From positions 372,001 through 436,000 of the forward strand of contig NZ_FOOQ01000002.1 of NCBI RefSeq assembly GCF_900113245.1: a DNA stretch of 64,000 nt, written 5' to 3'. The notes beneath the pieces were generated by a model. That model was not told the origin of the DNA. It ran no database searches and saw only the letters and a list, made by a program, of their open reading frames with translations. The stretch is from Halopelagius inordinatus. GTDB lineage: Archaea; Halobacteriota; Halobacteria; Halobacteriales; Haloferacaceae. A program made the translations under genes and the position numbers. How positions within the stretch are numbered: position 1 is the stretch's first letter; the number at the start of each line of letters is the position of its first letter. Below are positions 26,872 to 35,344 of this stretch, piece after piece.

Positions 26872-26959
26872 GCGTTCGACGGCGCGCGGAGCCGCGGTAC
26901 ACCCTCTCACTCCCGCGCGCAAAGACAACCTCTTTTAGAACGTCCCACAGAACACGAGT

Positions 26960-27538
26960 ATGTTACTGACCGTCTCCGGGCCCGCAGGGAGCGGGAAGAG
27001 TACGACCGCGGAGGGACTGGCCGAGGCGTTGGATCTCGAACACATAAGCGGCGGCGACATCTTCCGCGAACTCGCCGCCGAACGCGGGATGAGCGCCGTC
27101 GAGTTCAACAGACTCGCCGAAAAAGACGACCAGATAGACCGCGACCTCGACCGCCGCCTCTACGCTATCGCGACGGAGCGAGACGACGTGGTGCTCGAAT
27201 CCCGTCTCGCCGGGTGGTTGGCCGGCGACCACGCGACGCTGCGAATCTGGCTCGACGCGCCGATAGACGTCCGCGCCGCGCGAATCGCAGACCGCGAGGA
27301 CAAGAGCGTCGAACTCGCCCGCGAGGAGACGGAAGCGCGCGAACGGAGCGAAGCCCTGCGGTACGAGGACTACTACAACATCCCCATCCGTGATCTTTCT
27401 ATCTACGACGTGGCGCTGAACACCGCCCGGTGGGGCCCCGACGAGGTTCTCGACATCCTCACGAACGCGGTCACGTCGTACCGCGACGAGTCCGACGAAG
27501 GCAAATACTCCGTCGACGGCGTCTCGTACGACTTCTAA
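26960..27538 (+). CDS. cmk: Cytidylate kinase
   Basis: A 192-residue archaeal-type (d)CMP kinase that phosphorylates CMP and dCMP for nucleotide synthesis. The P-loop is [11 protein letters not shown] (5-15); [15 protein letters not shown] forms the nucleotide-binding region; the lid carries [14 protein letters not shown]-like CTTTTAGA about 26 nt upstream suggests its own start besides read-through from the EMC3-like gene. The stop is 4 nt before truB. Confidence 0.95.
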   Translation: MLLTVSGPAGSGKSTTAEGLAEALDLEHISGGDIFRELAAERGMSAVEFNRLAEKDDQIDRDLDRRLYAIATERDDVVLESRLAGWLAGDHATLRIWLDAPIDVRAARIADREDKSVELAREETEARERSEALRYEDYYNIPIRDLSIYDVALNTARWGPDEVLDILTNAVTSYRDESDEGKYSVDGVSYDF

Positions 27539-27542
27539 CAGT

Positions 27543-28415
27543 ATGTCCGACCTGCGCGGCCCCCCATCCGACCGAAGCGTCGACGAACTCCGCTCGTTCG
27601 GCGTCGTCAACCTCGACAAACCGCCCGGCCCCTCCGCACACCAAGTCGCCGGGTGGGTGAGAGACCTCGTCGCGACCGACCGGGCGGCCCACGCCGGAAC
27701 GCTCGACCCGAAGGTGACGGGCTGTCTTCCGACCCTCCTCGGCGACGCGACGCGGATGGCGCAGGTGTTCTTGGAGGGCCGAAAAGAGTACGTCGCCGTC
27801 CTCGAACTCCACGGCCCCGCGCCCTCGGATATAGAGGCCGTCGTCGCCGAGTTCGAAGGCGAAATATACCAGAAACCGCCGCGGAAAAGCGCCGTCACGC
27901 GACGCCTCCGCACCCGCGATATTCACGCCCTGGACGTGCTCGAAGTGAGAGACCGACAGGCGCTTCTCCGCATCGAGTGCGAGAGCGGGACCTACATCCG
28001 AAAGCTCTGTCACGACATCGGACTCGCCGCGGGGACGGGCGCGCATATGGGTCATCTCCGGCGCACCGCCACCGACCCGTTCGACGACACCGACCTCGTC
28101 ACGATGCACGACCTCTCTGACGCACTCGCGTTCGTCGAAGCGGGCGACGAGTCGTTCTTCAGAGACGCCGTCGCGCCCGCCGAACGCGCTCTGACTCACC
28201 TCCCGCGCGTCACCATCGCCCCCTCCGCGGCCGAACAAGTCGCCGAGGGCGCGCCGGTCTACGCGCCGGGCGTCATCTCCGCCGACGACGCGCACCGCGG
28301 CGACTTGCTCGCGTGCTACACGCCGAACGACGCCGTCGTCTGCCTCGGCCGCCTCGTCGGTGACCCAGACGCCGACTCCGGCGAAGTCGTCTCCCTGGAA
28401 CGCGTCCTCGTCTGA
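27543..28415 (+). CDS. truB: tRNA/rRNA pseudouridine synthase (TruB/Cbf5 type)
   Basis: A 290-residue archaeal Cbf5-type enzyme that converts uridine to pseudouridine in tRNA position 55 or, with H/ACA RNPs, in rRNA. The catalytic Asp55 is in HAGTLDPKVTG; GVVNLDKPPGPSAHQV opens the catalytic domain; ESGTYIRKLCHDIG is the next conserved block. A C-terminal PUA domain starts about residue 215 (PRVTIAPSAAEQVAEGAPVYAPGV). It starts 4 nt after cmk and is in one operon with it. Confidence 0.95.
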   Translation: MSDLRGPPSDRSVDELRSFGVVNLDKPPGPSAHQVAGWVRDLVATDRAAHAGTLDPKVTGCLPTLLGDATRMAQVFLEGRKEYVAVLELHGPAPSDIEAVVAEFEGEIYQKPPRKSAVTRRLRTRDIHALDVLEVRDRQALLRIECESGTYIRKLCHDIGLAAGTGAHMGHLRRTATDPFDDTDLVTMHDLSDALAFVEAGDESFFRDAVAPAERALTHLPRVTIAPSAAEQVAEGAPVYAPGVISADDAHRGDLLACYTPNDAVVCLGRLVGDPDADSGEVVSLERVLV

Positions 28416-28460
28416 GCGCGAATCCTCCCCGCTTTTCTCTGTCCGCCGAGATGCGGAGAT

Positions 28461-29543
28461 ATGCAACTCGGAACGGTGACGTCCGAACCCGGCGCGGTCG
28501 CCTCGGGATGGTTCGAGGCGACGGACCTGCCGACCGGCGGCACGGAGCGACTCCCTCTCGTCATCGCCGAGGGGACAGACGACGGACCGACGATTTGGCT
28601 CACCGGCGGCGTCCACGGCGACGAGGCGACGGGCGTCGCGGCGGTCCAAGACGCGGTGCGGGCAGTCTCGCCCGCCCGACTGGCCGGTACCGTCGTCGCG
28701 GTTCCCGCGGTGAACCCCGCGGGACTCAGACGGAATCGGAGGCGGTCGTACTACGGCGACGACGACCCGAACCGCGGCTTTCCGGACCCAGAGTCCGCCT
28801 CGACGCGCCCGCCGGAGGTCCAAGAACGCATCGACCGGCGACTGTACGAGGCGTTCGAGGAGTCCGCGGACGCGTTACTCGACCTGCACACCGCCGAAGT
28901 CGGGTCGATGCCGTTCGTCATCCGCGACCGGGTGCTGTACGGCGCGCGCCGCGACGAGTCCGAGGCGGAAGCGTTGGCCGAGGACCTCTCGCGACTCGTG
29001 GACGCGTTCGGCCTTCCGGTCCTCACGGAGTATCCGGCCGCGGAGTACGTCGAACAGAGCCTCCAGCGCTCTCTGGCGGGGGCGGCCCTGAACGCCGCCG
29101 GTATCCCCGCGTTCACGGTCGAACTCGGCGGACACAGCGTCGTGGACGACGACGCCTGCCGCGCGGGCGTCGCGGGCATATTCGCCGTAATGTCCGAACT
29201 CGGGATGACGGAGGACCTCCCCGCGGGCGTGGGCGAACCGGGGTCCGAGAGTCCCGACGCACCCGTGGACTACCCGGTTCGTCGGGCCGTTCACCCGCGC
29301 ACCGAGACGGCGGGACTCGTCCGTCACCGCGTCTCGCCGGGCGACGCGGTCGAATCCGGCGACGTGGTAGCGACGGTGACGACGCCGCAAGGCGAGGTTC
29401 TCGACACCGTGACCGCCGACCACGACGGGTACGTCGTCGCCCGCAAAGAGGGACTGGCCGTCTACGAGGGCGACCCGGTGTTGAGCATGGCCGTCCGGGA
29501 CCACGGCGAGTTAGTCGTCCCGGAGGAGTCGAACGGCGAGTAA
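28461..29543 (+). CDS. Succinylglutamate desuccinylase/aspartoacylase family protein
   Basis: A 360-residue M14-like zinc hydrolase. Zinc ligands His52 and Glu55 lie in TGGVHGDEATG, the third in LLDLHTAEVG, and VPAVNPAGLRRNRRR and DPNRGFPDP form the substrate region. The C-terminal 90 residues form a lipoyl-like beta domain (VSPGDAVESGDVVATVTTPQGEVLD), as in several AstE-like proteins. It should hydrolyse an N-acylated amino acid or a related amide; the substrate is unknown. Start 46 nt after truB and possibly the last gene of that transcript. Confidence 0.88.
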   Translation: MQLGTVTSEPGAVASGWFEATDLPTGGTERLPLVIAEGTDDGPTIWLTGGVHGDEATGVAAVQDAVRAVSPARLAGTVVAVPAVNPAGLRRNRRRSYYGDDDPNRGFPDPESASTRPPEVQERIDRRLYEAFEESADALLDLHTAEVGSMPFVIRDRVLYGARRDESEAEALAEDLSRLVDAFGLPVLTEYPAAEYVEQSLQRSLAGAALNAAGIPAFTVELGGHSVVDDDACRAGVAGIFAVMSELGMTEDLPAGVGEPGSESPDAPVDYPVRRAVHPRTETAGLVRHRVSPGDAVESGDVVATVTTPQGEVLDTVTADHDGYVVARKEGLAVYEGDPVLSMAVRDHGELVVPEESNGE

Positions 29544-29589
29544 CGCCCCCTCGGGCGTGGTACCCGGTGACCCTCCGAACTCGAAACGA

Positions 29590-29600
29590 AGCACTTAACG
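29590..29600 (+). promoter_or_regulatory. TATA-like box for tRNA-Pro
   Basis: GCACTTAACGG lies about 36 nt upstream of the mature tRNA 5' end, a normal spacing when a short precursor leader is allowed. Confidence 0.45.
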
Positions 29601-29630
29601 GTTCGAACCGCATTCCTCAGAATGCACCCT

Positions 29631-29701
29631 GGGACCGTGGGGTAGTGGTATCCTCTGCCGATGGGGTCGGTAGGACCTGAGTTCGACTCTCAGCGGTCCC
29701 A
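29631..29701 (+). tRNA. tRNA-Pro (GGG)
   Basis: A 71-nt intronless tRNA. Acceptor strands GGGACCG and CGGTCCC pair; the anticodon arm TGCCG-ATGGGGT-CGGTA shows anticodon GGG; the T-arm is CTGAG-TTCGACT-CTCAG; the discriminator is A and CCA is not encoded. A T5 run (29705-29709) just after the gene should end transcription. The 3' end is duplicated downstream. Confidence 0.95.
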
Positions 29702-29704
29702 TAC
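29679..29704 (+). repeat. tRNA-Pro 3'-end direct repeat, copy 1 (att-like)
   Basis: A 26-nt segment covering the T-arm and acceptor 3' half of tRNA-Pro plus TAC. It is repeated identically at 29788-29813. Tyrosine-recombinase elements of haloarchaea commonly insert at tRNA 3' ends and leave such duplications. Confidence 0.85.
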
Positions 29705-29722
29705 TTTTTCGCGGCGCTACGT

Positions 29723-29796
29723 GACGAGCGATTAGCGAGTCACTACGCAGCGGTATCGGATGTACAGCGGTGAGAGTCGGACGAATCGAGTTCGAC
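29723..29796 (+). repeat. 74-bp direct repeat downstream of tRNA-Pro, copy A
   Basis: From GACGAGCGAT to GAGTTCGAC. It matches 29931-30004 with about seven substitutions and ends inside the duplicated tRNA 3' segment. Confidence 0.85.
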
Positions 29797-29813
29797 TCTC
29801 AGCGGTCCCATAC
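29788..29813 (+). repeat. tRNA-Pro 3'-end direct repeat, copy 2 (att-like)
   Basis: An exact 26-nt copy of the tRNA-Pro 3' end, 109 bp downstream of the original and without the rest of the tRNA. Only about 80 bp separates the copies, so any integrated element has gone. Confidence 0.85.
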
Positions 29814-29930
29814 CACCTTTTTACTGCGTCGGGTTCGCTCTTCGAGCGAACCGCTCCTCGCAAAAAGCTGGACCGAAAAAGGCCGCGAGGCGAGCGAAGC
29901 GAGTCTCGCGGTACGACAACACTGCCACTC

Positions 29931-30004
29931 GACGAGCGAACAGCGAGTCACTACGCCGCAGTATCGGATGTACGCCGGTGAGAGTCGGACGAGTCGAGTT
30001 CGAC
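29931..30004 (+). repeat. 74-bp direct repeat downstream of tRNA-Pro, copy B
   Basis: Second copy of the 74-bp repeat. It also ends in GAGTTCGAC, but the downstream acceptor-stem sequence is lost, so it looks like an older or truncated tRNA 3' end. Confidence 0.85.
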
Positions 30005-30045
30005 CACCGCACGCGGGCGGTAGTCGGCCATCGCGCGGCGTCGGC

Positions 30046-30249
30046 CTACCGTTGCTCTCGCGCCATATCCAGGGACCAAAAGAAGCCGAAGTAGGCGACG
30101 ACGCCCGCGAGCATGAACATGTAGTACGCCCACTGCGGTCCATCGACGAACTCGAAAAAGAGGGAGACGCCGGTCACCCAGACGATGGCGAACGTCAAGT
30201 CCGCCAGCATCCCCGACCCGTGTTCGCGCAGGGTATCGACGAGGCTCAT
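30046..30249 (-). CDS. Small two-helix membrane protein in the acetate symporter operon
   Basis: A 67-residue protein with two hydrophobic helices (TFAIVWVTGVSLFFEFVDG and YYMFMLAGVVAYFGFFWSL) and a charged C-terminus DMAREQR. The family was not recognised. It starts 72 nt after the UspA gene on the same strand and so is probably the last gene of the DUF4212-symporter-UspA transcript, perhaps an accessory of the transporter. Confidence 0.7.
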   Translation of the reverse strand: MSLVDTLREHGSGMLADLTFAIVWVTGVSLFFEFVDGPQWAYYMFMLAGVVAYFGFFWSLDMAREQR

Positions 30250-30321
30250 CGGCGGTCACCGAGATTCGAGAGTGAGTCGTAGGTCATCGTGTGTCGAGAT
30301 AGCCGCGAGGGTCGAACGGCC

Positions 30322-30792
30322 TTACGGTTCCGTCGTCGGGTCGTCGCCGTCGACGACGAGAACCGGCAGTCGAGTCCGGCGGAGGACTTTCTCGGCGACG
30401 CTCCCGAGGATGACGCGGGAGAGTCCGGACCGGCCGTGCGAACCCATCACGACGAGGTCGATGTCGTTTTCTTCGATGAACTTTCGGATGGCGCGGGCGG
30501 GTTCACCGGCGGTGACGTGTTCTTCGGCGGGGACGCCGCGTTCGGCGGCGATACCCGCGACGTAGCCCGTCGCTTTGTCGGCCGACGCCCGTACCTCGGG
30601 CATCTCGTCTAAGTGCCCCTGTCGTATTCGATCGACTTGCTCCGTGCCGAGCGAGTAACTCGTCGCGTCCACGTCGATGACGTAGAGCGCGTGCACCGTC
30701 GCGTCGTATTTGGATGCGATGTCTACTGCTTGTTCGACGGCCTGTTGGGCCGTCTCGCTACCGTCCGTCGGAACGAGGATGTGTTCGTACAT
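30322..30792 (-). CDS. Universal stress protein (UspA family)
   Basis: A 156-residue single Usp domain. It opens with ILVPTDGSETAQQAVEQAV and keeps the ATP-binding motif G-x2-G-x9-GS in GSHGRSGLSRVILGS followed by VAEKVLRRTRLPVLVV, so it should bind ATP. The ATG lies 2 nt after the symporter stop, and the pairing of UspA with an acetate-type SSS symporter is common in haloarchaea, suggesting it senses energy state for the transporter. Confidence 0.92.
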   Translation of the reverse strand: MYEHILVPTDGSETAQQAVEQAVDIASKYDATVHALYVIDVDATSYSLGTEQVDRIRQGHLDEMPEVRASADKATGYVAGIAAERGVPAEEHVTAGEPARAIRKFIEENDIDLVVMGSHGRSGLSRVILGSVAEKVLRRTRLPVLVVDGDDPTTEP

Positions 30793-30794
30793 GG

Positions 30795-32489
30795 TCAGTC
30801 GTCTGCGGGGGTTTCGCCGCCGTCGGCACCGACGACGTCCTCTGCGGTCTGTTGTTGGCCCATCGGTTCGGGACTGTGACACTGGCGGACCATCCGTTTC
30901 GTCTCCATCGGCGGTTCGGTCGTGAACAGGGAGACGGCGATGGTGACCGCGAACACCAGGGGAACGGCCACGAGCGCCGACCCGATGGCAGGCAGCCACT
31001 GTGCGAGCGTCGGCGAGATGACGCCGTCGGCGTTCGCCGCGCCGGCGAACAGGCCGTAACTCGGCAGCACCTCGTTGACCATCGGGATGAACCAGATGAG
31101 AAGTCCCGTCGTCATCCCGGCGAGAGCGCCCTGTCGGTTCGTGTTCTCCCACCAGAGACCGAGGAAGAACATCGGGAACAACACCGCGCCCGCGAGCGAG
31201 AACGCGTACGAGACGAGCGCGGCGATGGGTGCCGCGGGGTCGAGAGCCGCGAGCGTCGTGAACACGCCGAGAGCGACGATGCTCAGGCGACCGACGAGAA
31301 TCTGCTGGCGCTGGGTCGCGTCCTCGTTTACGATGTTCACGTAGATGTCGTGTGCGATGGCCGAAGAGCCCGCGATGAACAGGCCTGCGGTCGTCGCGAT
31401 GGCGGCGGCGATGCCGCCCGCGGCGACGAGTCCGACGAACCACGTCGGCAGTTGCGCGAGTTGCGCGGCCAACACGACGATGACGTCACCCGCGGCGCTC
31501 GTCATGCCGGGGTCGCCGTACACCGCGCCGATGTTCTTCGCGTAGAGGTCGGTCCCGAACGCGGCGAAGGCGGGCGCGCTCAGGTAGAGAAGCAGGATGA
31601 ATCCGAGTCCCCACACGGTGGACCAGCGTGCGGTTCGCTCGCTCTCGACGGTGTAGAACCGAACCAAGACGTGCGGGAGACCGCACGTTCCGACGATGAG
31701 AGAGAACGCGGTCGCGATCCACAGATAGTAGCTCTCGTTGACGAACGGTTCGCTGAACTCGCGGCCGAGTTCGCTGAACAGCGCGCCGTACTCGATCTGC
31801 GGCAGCACGGTCGAGTAGCCCTGCGTGAAGCCGACGACGTACAGGCCGACGAGGAACGCGATGATGAGGATGACGTACTGGACGGCCATGTTCTTCGTCG
31901 CGCCCAACATGCCCGACAGCGTCAGATAGCCGACGGTGATGGCCATCATGGCGACGACCATCGACTGGTAGCCGCTGAGACCCGGGATGCCGATGTCGCC
32001 GAAGATGTACAGACCGACGAGTCCCATCCCGCGGGCCTGTCCGATGGCGTAGACGAAGCCGATGAGGAACGTCGTCACCGCGGCGATGGCGCGCGCGCTA
32101 TCGGAGTTAAAGCGGTCGCCGACGAAGTCGGGCGCGGTGTACTTTCCGAACCGGCGCATCTGCGCGGCCATGAAGATGAGCAGGATGAAGTATCCCGCAG
32201 ACCAGCCGACGATGAACGCCAGTCCGTAGAATCCGGAGAGGGCGATGAGCGCCGCCATCCCGAGGTAGGACGCCGCCGACATCCAGTTGGCTCCGATGGC
32301 CATGCCGTTTTCGACGTTGCCGATGGACCGCCCGGCGACCCACATGCCTTCGGTGTCCGCGACTTTGAACACGAAGCCGATGACGAGAAACAGCAGCAAC
32401 ATCCCCGTGACCATGATGGCCGGGACCAGTTTGAACGAGACGTTGAGACCCTCGGGGAGGAGTCCGCTCTGGAGGAGAACGTCCATCAT
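30795..32489 (-). CDS. Sodium:solute symporter, VC_2705 (acetate-type) subfamily
   Basis: A 564-residue SSS-family transporter with about 13 membrane helices. Conserved stretches include VAGRSIGNVENGMAIGANWMSAASYLGM, KYTAPDFVGDRF and CGLPHVLVRFYTV. The C-terminal 50 residues are hydrophilic and acidic. The VC_2705 subfamily pairs with a short DUF4212 protein and is thought to carry acetate or similar carboxylates with sodium. The first codon overlaps the DUF4212 stop (ATGA; an alternative ATG follows at once), implying coupled synthesis. Confidence 0.9.
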   Translation of the reverse strand: MMDVLLQSGLLPEGLNVSFKLVPAIMVTGMLLLFLVIGFVFKVADTEGMWVAGRSIGNVENGMAIGANWMSAASYLGMAALIALSGFYGLAFIVGWSAGYFILLIFMAAQMRRFGKYTAPDFVGDRFNSDSARAIAAVTTFLIGFVYAIGQARGMGLVGLYIFGDIGIPGLSGYQSMVVAMMAITVGYLTLSGMLGATKNMAVQYVILIIAFLVGLYVVGFTQGYSTVLPQIEYGALFSELGREFSEPFVNESYYLWIATAFSLIVGTCGLPHVLVRFYTVESERTARWSTVWGLGFILLLYLSAPAFAAFGTDLYAKNIGAVYGDPGMTSAAGDVIVVLAAQLAQLPTWFVGLVAAGGIAAAIATTAGLFIAGSSAIAHDIYVNIVNEDATQRQQILVGRLSIVALGVFTTLAALDPAAPIAALVSYAFSLAGAVLFPMFFLGLWWENTNRQGALAGMTTGLLIWFIPMVNEVLPSYGLFAGAANADGVISPTLAQWLPAIGSALVAVPLVFAVTIAVSLFTTEPPMETKRMVRQCHSPEPMGQQQTAEDVVGADGGETPADD

Positions 32490-32938
32490 TCGGTCGTCCC
32501 CCCGTCAGTCGCCGCGCTTTCCGTGCCGCCGCCGCCGCGTTCTCCGGCGGCCGTCCCGTGGGAGATACCGTACTTCTCGTCTAAGGCGTCCCGCTTGCGA
32601 GCGTACCAAAACGCGAGAGAGAGCGCTCCGACCGGCGCGCCGATGGCGACGAGGAAGTAGTGTAACGGAAAACCGACGAGCGGTAGCGTCGTCGTCATCG
32701 GACCCGGCGCGATGGCGGTCAGCGTCACCGGCCCGAAGACGACGACGGCCCACGCGGCGAACCCGGTCCAGATGATCTGTAAGTGGTCGCGCATGAACGG
32801 GGTGCTCGGGCGGAGGAGGTTCACCTCCCGATTTAGATAGTCGATATCGCGGTGGTCGCGGCCCGTCTGTGCGGCCACTCCACCGTCCGTCTTGGCGTTC
32901 GATTCGTCGACCGGCCCGTGTGAGTTGTCGTCTGACAT
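32486..32938 (-). CDS. DUF4212 small subunit of the sodium:solute symporter
   Basis: A 150-residue protein with an acidic N-terminus, a conserved YLNREVNLLRPSTP block and two membrane helices (about 52-75 and 85-108), then FWYARKRDALDEKYGI and a Gly/Thr-rich tail. It is the usual partner encoded just upstream of VC_2705-type symporters. The first gene of a four-gene operon, overlapping the symporter by 4 nt. Confidence 0.9.
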   Translation of the reverse strand: MSDDNSHGPVDESNAKTDGGVAAQTGRDHRDIDYLNREVNLLRPSTPFMRDHLQIIWTGFAAWAVVVFGPVTLTAIAPGPMTTTLPLVGFPLHYFLVAIGAPVGALSLAFWYARKRDALDEKYGISHGTAAGERGGGGTESAATDGGTTE

Positions 32939-33319
32939 GGTGTATCTGTGAAATGGTCGTGTCCGGAGCTTCGCCGCCGAAAAGCGGCCCCTCCGTCAGT
33001 GGGTGACGTCGAGAGACCGCAGTACGGCGGTGCCGCCCGCGCGTTCGCCGTTCGCGAGGAGTACTGGCCGACGGCGGACGACACTCACGGCTCGATTTCG
33101 GGGTACCGGAGGCTCGAACCGAGACCGCCCGGAGACGCCGTCCGGGTACACCCGCCGACGTTCTCGGTCGGACACGGTTCGGGAGAACAGCCGCCTAACT
33201 ATAATAATTATTCACAACGTGGCATAATAACCCGTACCGAAGCCGTTATTAATCCCTGTACGGAACGGCTGCGAGAAGCGCAGAAGCCGCGAAAATTGGC
33301 ATCGGCGGACGGTGCGGGG
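32939..33319. other. Upstream region of the symporter operon
   Basis: A 381-bp gap with no credible gene. The left 240 bp are GC-rich. An AT-rich block at 33195-33255 contains the palindrome AATAATTATT and a 7-bp inverted repeat, TAATAAC / GTTATTA. TATA-like sequences for the minus strand lie only there, so the operon appears to have a leader of more than 200 nt, unusual for this genome. Confidence 0.55.
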
Positions 33320-33988
33320 TCAGTCCACGTCCGGGTCGTCGATGAGAAGCGTCGAGCGAATCAGATTCTCCTGCCCGCGGCGGAGTCGTTCCGAGAGAGA
33401 CTGGTGCGTGATGCCGAGCATCTCGCCGAGTTCCGTCGCGGAGGTACCGCGCGGAACCTCGAAGTAGCCCTGTTCTGCGGCGGTCGTCAACGCGTCGAAC
33501 TGTTCCTCCGAGAGGCCGTATCGACCCGCCCGAGCGCTGTCGTTCATGTCGTATATCTTCTCCACTCCGAACGAGAGACCCTGTTCGCGGCAGAAATCGT
33601 ACGTCGCGGAGAGAGACTCCCGTTCGGGGAACATGATTCGCAGTCGCCAGTTTCCGTCTCGCCCGTACGCGTCGAGGATGGTCCCTTCCTCTTCGAGGAG
33701 GATGTGGATGACGAGGCGGATGTGAGCGACCCACGACATCCGGTAGAGGCGTTCGTCGGAGAGGTCAGAGAGCACTTCCAACTCCGAGACGCTCGAATCT
33801 TCGCGCAAGGCGTCTTCGACGGCGTCGAGGTCCGGTCCTCGCACCCACATGAACGGCATCGCAGAGTCGGAGTCCTGCGCGACGAGTCGTTCGATGTCGC
33901 ACTCGATTTCGGGGCACTGCTCGAACGTATCGCTGAGGGCGAACTCCGAGGAGGGGATACGCACGACGGCTATCGTGCTCGTGGACAC
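33320..33988 (-). CDS. HTH-10 (bacterio-opsin activator type) regulator
   Basis: A 222-residue regulator. The N-terminal 150 residues form a ligand-type domain without catalytic motifs (VLSDLSDERLYRMSWVAHIRLVI). The C-terminal HTH-10 reads YGLSEEQFDALTTAAEQGYFEVPRG, then TSATELGEMLGITHQSLSERLRRGQENLI. Sitting directly upstream of the symporter operon on the same strand, it is a good candidate regulator of acetate uptake; the ligand is unknown. A GATTTACAG box about 26 nt before the ATG marks its promoter. Confidence 0.87.
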   Translation of the reverse strand: MSTSTIAVVRIPSSEFALSDTFEQCPEIECDIERLVAQDSDSAMPFMWVRGPDLDAVEDALREDSSVSELEVLSDLSDERLYRMSWVAHIRLVIHILLEEEGTILDAYGRDGNWRLRIMFPERESLSATYDFCREQGLSFGVEKIYDMNDSARAGRYGLSEEQFDALTTAAEQGYFEVPRGTSATELGEMLGITHQSLSERLRRGQENLIRSTLLIDDPDVD

Positions 33989-34197
33989 ACTCTGCTAACT
34001 CCGCTTTGACTGTAAATCAGTTGTGGCTGTTTTTCTCTCGTGCGGTTCGGGCTGAACCAGCGTATTGGCCGCTCTACCCTTCGATTTCGGCCCATTGGCC
34101 GAAACGGCGTCCCAGAGAGCGACCGCCAGCGCGTCCGAACTGCCCCGGCATTTGCAGGCAGACGTATCAATGGTCGGCCGGGATACTTGCATCGTGC

Positions 34198-34437
34198 ATG
34201 CAGATAGACGTGACAGACGACGACGAAGGTAAAGACGTAGTGAACGAACGCGGAGAAAAAATCGGCATCGTCTCGGACGTTCGCCACGGAACGGCGTACG
34301 TCGACCCCGACCCGGGTCTCACCGACGAGATAAAGTCGAAACTCGGGTGGGGAGACGTCGACGACGACGACTACCCGCTTCAGGAAGCCCGCATCGAAGA
34401 AGTGACCGGCGACGAGATTCGACTGCGGTCCCTGTAA
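34198..34437 (+). CDS. PRC-barrel-like small protein
   Basis: A 79-residue acidic protein resembling haloarchaeal PRC-barrel-like proteins: MQIDVTDDDEGKDVVNERGEKIG, then VSDVRHGTAYVDPDPGLTDEIKSKLGWG. PRC barrels usually assist RNA processing or photosynthetic assembly in other groups; in haloarchaea the role is unknown. GTATCAATGG centred about 30 nt before the ATG serves as promoter. It is divergent from the HTH-10 regulator. Confidence 0.75.
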   Translation: MQIDVTDDDEGKDVVNERGEKIGIVSDVRHGTAYVDPDPGLTDEIKSKLGWGDVDDDDYPLQEARIEEVTGDEIRLRSL

Positions 34438-34516
34438 GTCGGAACGTGCCGTCGAACGCGTCGGCGCGGGTATTTTTCTGTCGATTCGAGCCGAAAAGAG
34501 GCGTCGCCGCCCTCGA

Positions 34517-35344
34517 CTACCGCTCTGAGGTCGTCGCTCGGGCCGCCAACCACTCCAGAAGCGACGGAACCTGCTCGTGGCCCTCGACGCGGTAGTCGGC
34601 GTCGGTCTCCCTGTCGCCGACGAGGATACCGAGACCCGACGGTTGAACCGCTCTGAAGGCGTCTTCGTCCGTGGTATCGTCGCCGACGTACATCGTCCGC
34701 CATCCCTCTGGGGCGCGTTCGTCGAGTCGGGACACCACGCGCCCTTTGTCCCAGTCGACGTCGGGGCGAATCTCCCGAATCTGCTTGCCGGAGACGACGT
34801 GAATCTCCTCGTCGGCCGCCTCGGACAACGCCTCCACGGTGGCGATTACCTCTTCGACGTGTTCCTCCGGCGTCTGCCGGAAGTGGACGCTCGCGGTGAC
34901 GCCTTTCTCCTCTACGAAACAGCCCGGAACGTGGTCCAACTCCGTGCGGATGTCCGCACAGAGTTTCTCGATGGCCGACCGCGCGGCCACCGCGTCGGGG
35001 TGGACCTCCATCTCGCCGTCGATGCGCATCTCCAGTCCGTGGTTTCCGGCGTAGTCGATGCCGTCGATGCCGACTCGTTCGACCACGTCGGACAACTCCC
35101 GCCCGCTTATCACCGTCACCGAGACGTTCGGGTGGTCCACGAGTTGTTCGACGGCCGTCCGGGAGTCGGGATGTATCTCCGTCTCCTCGGGGTCCGCGCC
35201 GATGGCCGCGAGCGTTCCGTCGAAGTCGAGTCCGAGCGTCAGACCCTCGGCGGCGTCCAGCCACTCGCCGATTTCCGTCGTCCGGGACTGAAACAGGGGC
35301 GTCTCCGCGCTCTCGGTCCGCGGTATCTCTCCGTCCTCACTCAT
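34517..35344 (-). CDS. otsB: Trehalose-6-phosphate phosphatase
   Basis: A 275-residue HAD-superfamily phosphatase that removes phosphate from trehalose 6-phosphate. Motif I is LGLDFDGTLAAIG (Asp40, Asp42), motif II is VTVISGRELSDV, and motifs III/IV lie around WDKGRVV and YVGDDTTDEDAF. Its start overlaps the otsA stop by 8 nt, a two-gene operon for trehalose, a compatible solute used under salt and heat stress. Confidence 0.95.
   Translation of the reverse strand: MSEDGEIPRTESAETPLFQSRTTEIGEWLDAAEGLTLGLDFDGTLAAIGADPEETEIHPDSRTAVEQLVDHPNVSVTVISGRELSDVVERVGIDGIDYAGNHGLEMRIDGEMEVHPDAVAARSAIEKLCADIRTELDHVPGCFVEEKGVTASVHFRQTPEEHVEEVIATVEALSEAADEEIHVVSGKQIREIRPDVDWDKGRVVSRLDERAPEGWRTMYVGDDTTDEDAFRAVQPSGLGILVGDRETDADYRVEGHEQVPSLLEWLAARATTSER

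Larger units (their letters stand above)
29702..30045. other. Repeat-rich gap after tRNA-Pro
   Basis: These 344 bases hold no credible gene. They contain the tRNA terminator T-run, the duplicated tRNA 3' ends, the two 74-bp repeats, and two hairpins between them: a perfect 9-bp stem GGTTCGCTC / GAGCGAACC at 29832-29852 and CCGCGAG / CTCGCGG around 29883-29911. Confidence 0.8.

Noticed and set aside
29832-29911. Hairpins between the 74-bp repeats as a CRISPR or transposon end
   Set aside because: Only single palindromes without repeat-spacer regularity, target duplication or transposase.
30714-32660. A 648-codon plus-strand frame opposite the symporter and UspA genes
   Set aside because: Arg/Asp/His-rich with no hydrophobic pattern; the minus strand encodes well-recognised membrane and Usp proteins.
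33003-33227. A 74-codon plus-strand frame in the symporter upstream region
   Set aside because: Composition is non-coding-like, ending in the AT-rich promoter block.
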